Assembly: GCA_002362155.1 (NCBI GenBank)
Contig: DETN01000122.1
Coordinates: 1 to 8,894 of the forward strand
Direction of reading: 5' to 3'
Length of the DNA stretch: 8,894 nt
DNA from: Lachnospiraceae bacterium UBA3287
GTDB taxonomy: Bacteria > Bacillota > Clostridia > Lachnospirales > Lachnospiraceae
The position numbers were made by a program, and so were the translations under genes. Each line of letters opens with the position of its first letter. Position 1 is the stretch's first letter. This document shows positions 5,928 to 8,894 of this stretch, piece after piece. The notes under the pieces are model-generated. The model was not told where the DNA came from. It saw nothing but the letters and a program-made list of their open reading frames with translations, and did not search any database.

Positions 5928-7727
5928 ATGGATAAAAGCATGTACAGACAGAGGGTGGAGCTGCTGCGGCAGGAGATGCGAAGGGAAGGCATAGACGCCT
6001 ACATGATCCTGACCGATGACTTTCACGCCTCCGAATACGTAGGCGATTATTTCAAATGCCGGGAATACATATCCGGCTTCGACGGATCCGCGGGCGTACT
6101 GGCCGTCACGGAGCAGGAGGCCTGTCTCTGGACGGACGGCCGCTATTTCCTGCAGGCTGCAGATCAGCTTCAGGATACGGGCATAGAACTCATGAAGATG
6201 GGAGAGCCCGGGGTCCCCACCATTGACATCTGGCTCAAAAAAGTTCTTGAAAAGGGAGGATGTCTGGGATATGATGGCAGAACGGTCAGCAGTACCAGGG
6301 CAGGAGAGCTGAAAAAGCTCCTTTCCGGCGTCTCCTTCAGAGAGGATACGGACCTGGTGGGAAGGATCTGGAAGGACAGGCCCGGCCTGCCGGAGAAAGA
6401 GATCTGGCTTCTGGACACAGCTTACACCGGCAAGGAACGCAGGGACAAGCTGGACATGGTCCGGGAGAACCTGAAAAAGGAAGGAGCCGACTGGCAGGTC
6501 ATCGCCTCTCTGGACGATATCGGCTGGCTCTTCAATATCCGGGGCGGCGACATCGATTTCAATCCGGTCCCCCTGGCCTTCGCCATGATCGGAAAAGAGG
6601 AGACCATTCTTTACATTGCCCCCTCCGCGGCTCCCGCAGCTGTCAGAGCGGCCCTGGAAAAGGACGGGGTCCTCATCAGGCCCTACCTGCAGATCTTCGA
6701 GGATCTGAAAGGCCTTGCAGGCGTCCGTGTCATCATGGATCTGTCCTCCTGCTCCGCAGCCCTGTCAAAAGCCCTGCCTTCCACCTGCACCCTGCTCGAG
6801 AGGCCCTGCTGCACCACAGCGGCCAAGGCCAGAAAGAACCCGGTGGAGATGGAGAACGAGCGCACGGCCCACATCAGGGACGGGGTGGCCGTGACCAAAC
6901 TTCTTTTCTGGCTGGACCAGCCGGAGCAGAAAAAACGGATCTCCGAGGGAAAGCTTACGGAGCTGGACGTGAGCGAAAAGCTTCTGTCCCTGCGCAGGCA
7001 GCAGAGCGGCTTCGTGGAGCAGAGCTTCGGCTCCATCATAGCGGCAGGCCCTCACGGAGCCGTCATCCACTATGAGCCCACACAGGAGACCAACATCCCC
7101 GTGCAGGAAAACACCTTCCTCCTGATGGATACGGGAGGCCATTACATGCAGGGCACCACCGACATCACCCGCACGGTGGTGATCGGCACCGCATGCCAGG
7201 AGATGAAAAAGCACTACACCGCAGTGCTGCGGGGACACCTGGATCTGGCTTCCGCCGTTTTCCGCAGCGGGACCTGCGGACTGCAGCTGGATCTTCTGGC
7301 CAGAGCCCCTCTCTGGGAGATCGGCCTGGACTTCAATCACGGCACCGGCCACGGAGTCGGCTATCTGATGAATGTGCACGAAGGCCCCCAGAGGATCGCC
7401 AACCGCGGCAACATGGTCCCCTTCGAGGAGGGCATGCTGACCAGCGACGAGCCGGGCATCTACCTGGAAGGCAGATACGGCATCCGGATCGAGAACCTCA
7501 TGCTCTGCACCAGGGCCTTCGAGACGGAGACCGGCACCTTCCTCAACTTCGAGACAGTGACCATGGTCCCCTATGACAGAAGGGCCATCGATCCTTCCCG
7601 TCTGACGGAGAAGGAGATCGTGATCCTGAACAGCTACCACGAAAAGGTCTACAGACTGCTTTCGCCTTTCCTCACCTTCGAGGAATGCAGCTGGCTCAGG
7701 GCGGCGACCCAGCCCCTTCAGAGATAA
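5928..7727 (+). CDS. Xaa-Pro aminopeptidase, M24B family, three-domain cytosolic (APP1-like) type
   Basis: Aminopeptidase P removes an N-terminal residue that precedes proline and needs two metal ions, usually Mn. This 599-residue protein has the long three-domain layout of human APP1 rather than the roughly 440 residues of E. coli PepP. Two creatinase-like domains (about 1-160 and 161-300) precede the pita-bread catalytic domain (about 305-540) and a C-terminal tail. Expected metal ligands are all visible: D401 (LLMDTGG), D412 (TTDITRT), H475 (HGTGHGVG), E508 (SDEPGIY) and E522 (RIENLM). H381 (HYEP) and H484 (VHEGP) match substrate-site histidines. There is no signal peptide, so it should be cytoplasmic and take part in peptide recycling. 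The start has only a weak AAGGT 7 bases upstream; Met5 (5940) is a possible alternative. It is the first gene after the 5842-5870 promoter and lies 49 bases before the L,D-transpeptidase gene. Confidence 0.93.
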   Translation: MDKSMYRQRVELLRQEMRREGIDAYMILTDDFHASEYVGDYFKCREYISGFDGSAGVLAVTEQEACLWTDGRYFLQAADQLQDTGIELMKMGEPGVPTIDIWLKKVLEKGGCLGYDGRTVSSTRAGELKKLLSGVSFREDTDLVGRIWKDRPGLPEKEIWLLDTAYTGKERRDKLDMVRENLKKEGADWQVIASLDDIGWLFNIRGGDIDFNPVPLAFAMIGKEETILYIAPSAAPAAVRAALEKDGVLIRPYLQIFEDLKGLAGVRVIMDLSSCSAALSKALPSTCTLLERPCCTTAAKARKNPVEMENERTAHIRDGVAVTKLLFWLDQPEQKKRISEGKLTELDVSEKLLSLRRQQSGFVEQSFGSIIAAGPHGAVIHYEPTQETNIPVQENTFLLMDTGGHYMQGTTDITRTVVIGTACQEMKKHYTAVLRGHLDLASAVFRSGTCGLQLDLLARAPLWEIGLDFNHGTGHGVGYLMNVHEGPQRIANRGNMVPFEEGMLTSDEPGIYLEGRYGIRIENLMLCTRAFETETGTFLNFETVTMVPYDRRAIDPSRLTEKEIVILNSYHEKVYRLLSPFLTFEECSWLRAATQPLQR

Positions 7728-7743
7728 ATACAAGCACCCGAAA

Positions 7744-7759
7744 GGCAGCCCCGGCTGCC
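7744..7759 (+). other. Intergenic hairpin before the L,D-transpeptidase ribosome binding site
   Basis: GGCAGC and GCTGCC arms (6 bp, loop CCCG) occupy the short gap between the aminopeptidase stop and the AGGAGG at 7765. No T-run follows, so it is not an intrinsic terminator. It could protect or separate the two parts of a shared message, or be chance. Confidence 0.35.
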
Positions 7760-7764
7760 CCCAC

Positions 7765-7770
7765 AGGAGG
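7765..7770 (+). promoter_or_regulatory. Consensus ribosome binding site for a TTG start
   Basis: AGGAGG lies 6 bases before TTG at 7777. This spacing and the signal peptide that begins directly at the TTG codon (KKKN...) fix the unusual start. The next in-frame ATG, at 7795, would remove the basic n-region. Confidence 0.85.
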
Positions 7771-7776
7771 TACATT

Positions 7777-8544
7777 TTGAAGAAAAAGAATCTGATGCTG
7801 ATGATACTTACACTGGTCATGGCTCTGTCGGCCCCCTTTGCCGCATCCGCCCTGGCCGCCTTTACCATGCCGGCCGTCACCGCCGAGGCCGCCGATAACG
7901 GCTGGGTCAAGGAGGGAGACTTCTTTGCCTACAGAAAGAACGGCAAGAAGGTCAAGGGCTGGCAGGTCATTGACGGCAAGACCTACTACTTTGACAAGCA
8001 CTATCACCGGGCCACCGGCTGGAGATACCTGAAGAAAAAGAACAAGGCGAAATATTACTGGTTCGACAAGAACGGCGTCCTGGACGGCAAGGGCGGCGGC
8101 ATCAAGGAGACCAAGACCATCTACAAGGCTGCCAAGAAAACGGCCATGACCTCAAAATACCTGGCCATCGTGGACAGGAAGGAGCATATGATCGCCATCT
8201 ACGAGAAGCTGGAAGGCGCTCTCCACTGCATCCGCTACATGTCCTGCTCCGTAGGCAAGGAAGGCTATTCCACCTCCAGAGGCACCTTCTTTACCGGCAA
8301 TACTTCCAGGATCTATATCAACTTCGGTACCAGAAGGGCCTTCTATCCCATCGCCATCCTGGGATCCTCGGGCTTCTTCCATTCCACGCCCTATACCCAG
8401 AGATACGACTATCCCGTAGCCTCCGAAAAGATCGACGAGAGGCTGGGAGAGGACATCAGCAAGGGCTGCGTCAGAATGTCTCTGAGCAACGCCTACTGGA
8501 TGTTCTGGAATATGCGCGGTCATCAGAAGGTTATCATTCTGTGA
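7777..8544 (+). CDS. Secreted L,D-transpeptidase (YkuD) with N-terminal cell-wall-binding repeats
   Basis: YkuD enzymes form 3-3 cross-links in peptidoglycan or attach proteins to it through a catalytic cysteine. This 255-residue protein starts at TTG. A signal peptide follows (K2-K4, hydrophobic 6-27), with possible cleavage after A28 (ALA) or A38 (AEA). Residues 42-102 hold Trp/Tyr/Gly-rich segments (GW...G..FAY.KNGK, GWQVIDGKTYYFD, YYWFDKNG), typical of choline/glucan-binding-type wall repeats. The YkuD domain covers about 127-255. It has F-H202-S-T and the active-site signature S228-K-G-C231-V-R233-M, with C231 as nucleophile, and N238 in the downstream position. The domain ends almost at the stop, as is normal for the family. 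The gap to the aminopeptidase is 49 bases with no visible promoter, so cotranscription is likely. The terminator at 8606-8657 ends the unit. Confidence 0.92.
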   Translation: MKKKNLMLMILTLVMALSAPFAASALAAFTMPAVTAEAADNGWVKEGDFFAYRKNGKKVKGWQVIDGKTYYFDKHYHRATGWRYLKKKNKAKYYWFDKNGVLDGKGGGIKETKTIYKAAKKTAMTSKYLAIVDRKEHMIAIYEKLEGALHCIRYMSCSVGKEGYSTSRGTFFTGNTSRIYINFGTRRAFYPIAILGSSGFFHSTPYTQRYDYPVASEKIDERLGEDISKGCVRMSLSNAYWMFWNMRGHQKVIIL

Positions 8545-8554
8545 TCATCTGCAA

Positions 8555-8572
8555 TGTTAGAAAAGGCTAACA
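8555..8572. repeat. Short inverted repeat downstream of the L,D-transpeptidase
   Basis: TGTTAG (8555-8560) and CTAACA (8567-8572) form a 6-bp inverted repeat with an AAAAGG spacer. No T-run follows, so it is not a terminator. It lies just upstream of the possible TATAAT at 8598 and could be a protein site for the downstream gene. Confidence 0.35.
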
Positions 8573-8597
8573 ACTGGTAATGTCTATCCTGCTGACG

Positions 8598-8603
8598 TAT
8601 AAT
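8598..8603 (+). promoter_or_regulatory. Possible -10 box for the right-edge gene
   Basis: A perfect TATAAT lies 74 bases before the ATG at 8677. At the best spacing the -35 position reads TGGTAA, a weak match, and there is no TG extension. If used, transcription would begin near 8610, inside the 5' arm of the terminator hairpin. Chance occurrence is possible. Confidence 0.4.
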
Positions 8604-8605
8604 GA

Positions 8606-8657
8606 ATGCAGGGGATTCGGGAGATTTTGGGGTTCCCGGATCCCCTGCATTTTTTTA
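8606..8657 (+). terminator. Strong intrinsic terminator after the L,D-transpeptidase
   Basis: ATGCAGGGGAT (8606-8616) pairs perfectly with ATCCCCTGCAT (8640-8650). Pairing continues inward through a U-G wobble and CGGGA/TCCCG, giving about 17 bp, with a loop around 8624-8632. Seven T residues (8650-8656) follow directly. It lies 62 bases after the transpeptidase stop and 20 bases before the next start codon. Confidence 0.9.
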
Positions 8658-8676
8658 CTTGGGAAAGGGGTTACAT

Positions 8677-8894
8677 ATGAGACCTATACTGCAAAGCGTG
8701 GAACGCGGATACAACGAACCGATGGAGACCTACATCGTCGAGCTCAGCATCCGGGACGACGATACGGGCACCGATCACTATATCAACCTGTCCCAGTTCG
8801 ATAAATTTCAGAGGCTCTGCATTACCAGCGAATCTGTATTTTCACTGATGATGGAGGAGATCTCCGAGGAGACGGACAACAAGGTATCCCAGGT
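8677..8894 (+). CDS. Unrecognised protein, N-terminal 72 residues (3' end outside window)
   Basis: An open frame starts at ATG 8677 and stays open to the window edge. AAGGGG (8665-8670) lies 6 bases before it. The readable peptide starts MRPILQSVERGYNEPMETYI and is polar and acidic, with runs such as RDDDTG and MEEISEETDN. There is no signal peptide or membrane segment, so it is probably cytoplasmic. Codon use resembles the other genes here (GC-rich third positions). I do not recognise the family. It follows the terminator, so it belongs to a new transcription unit. Confidence 0.7.
   Translation, partial: MRPILQSVERGYNEPMETYIVELSIRDDDTGTDHYINLSQFDKFQRLCITSESVFSLMMEEISEETDNKVSQ

Noticed and set aside
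5721..6026. An N-terminal extension of PheA of 102 residues
   Set aside because: It would overlap the 5' end of the divergent aminopeptidase gene and both promoters, contains a Phe-rich artefact translated from the A-tract, and has no start signal comparable to AAAGGA at 5726-5731.
6765..7910. A 381-codon minus-strand open frame under the aminopeptidase and transpeptidase genes
   Set aside because: Over most of its length it is the codon-register shadow of a gene whose metal-binding motifs are all intact. It crosses an operon junction and has no recognisable domain.
8580..8804. A 74-codon plus-strand frame near the right end
   Set aside because: It begins before the terminator hairpin and reads through it out of frame with the gene at 8677, which has the proper ribosome binding site.

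Overview
The window looks like chromosomal core/accessory sequence from a GC-rich, low-copy-repeat member of the Bacillota, most likely Clostridia (Lachnospiraceae-like). The grounds are AGGAGG-type ribosome binding sites, a TTG start, extended -10 promoters of the TGnTAtAAT kind, a Gram-positive lipoprotein, a secreted L,D-transpeptidase with choline/glucan-binding-type wall repeats, and an anaerobe-style multi-cluster iron-sulfur flavoenzyme. The genus cannot be fixed from sequence alone. There is no rRNA, tRNA, CRISPR array, insertion sequence or phage gene, and no gene-free stretch longer than about 210 bases.

Layout. (1) Plus strand, 1-3606: the C-terminal half of an amine-oxidase/protoporphyrinogen-oxidase-like flavoprotein, cut by the left window edge. 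It is followed 33 bases later by a 936-residue fusion flavoenzyme. The fusion has a winged-helix-like N-terminal region, a cysteine-rich segment, a ferredoxin motif, a GltD/PreT-type 4Fe-4S + FAD + NAD(P) oxidoreductase core, and a second ferredoxin motif at the C-terminus. (2) A perfect 13-bp GNRA-loop hairpin at 3671-3700 serves as a shared terminator for the two converging transcripts. (3) Minus strand, 5720-3751: pheA (prephenate dehydratase with ACT domain and a degenerate chorismate-mutase-like N-terminus), then a lipoprotein gene. Each has its own extended -10 promoter, and the two promoters share an identical 13-bp core. (4) A divergent promoter region at 5721-5927. (5) Plus strand, 5928-8544: a three-domain Xaa-Pro aminopeptidase (M24B), then a secreted YkuD L,D-transpeptidase beginning at TTG. 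(6) A strong terminator at 8606-8657 whose 5' foot is preceded by a TATAAT box, and then the start of an unrecognised gene from 8677 that runs off the right edge.

How the genes relate. The two flavoproteins are probably one transcription unit and may act on one redox process of unknown substrate. pheA supplies phenylpyruvate for phenylalanine and carries the feedback ACT domain. The aminopeptidase (peptide turnover) and L,D-transpeptidase (peptidoglycan cross-linking) are only 49 bases apart and probably cotranscribed, though no functional link is demonstrated. The least ordinary items are the Fe-S/flavin fusion with its DNA-binding-like N-terminus, the decayed mutase domain of PheA, a palindrome centred on the lipoprotein's -10 box, and the promoter/terminator overlap near the right end. 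I found no clear previously undescribed defence or mobile system.
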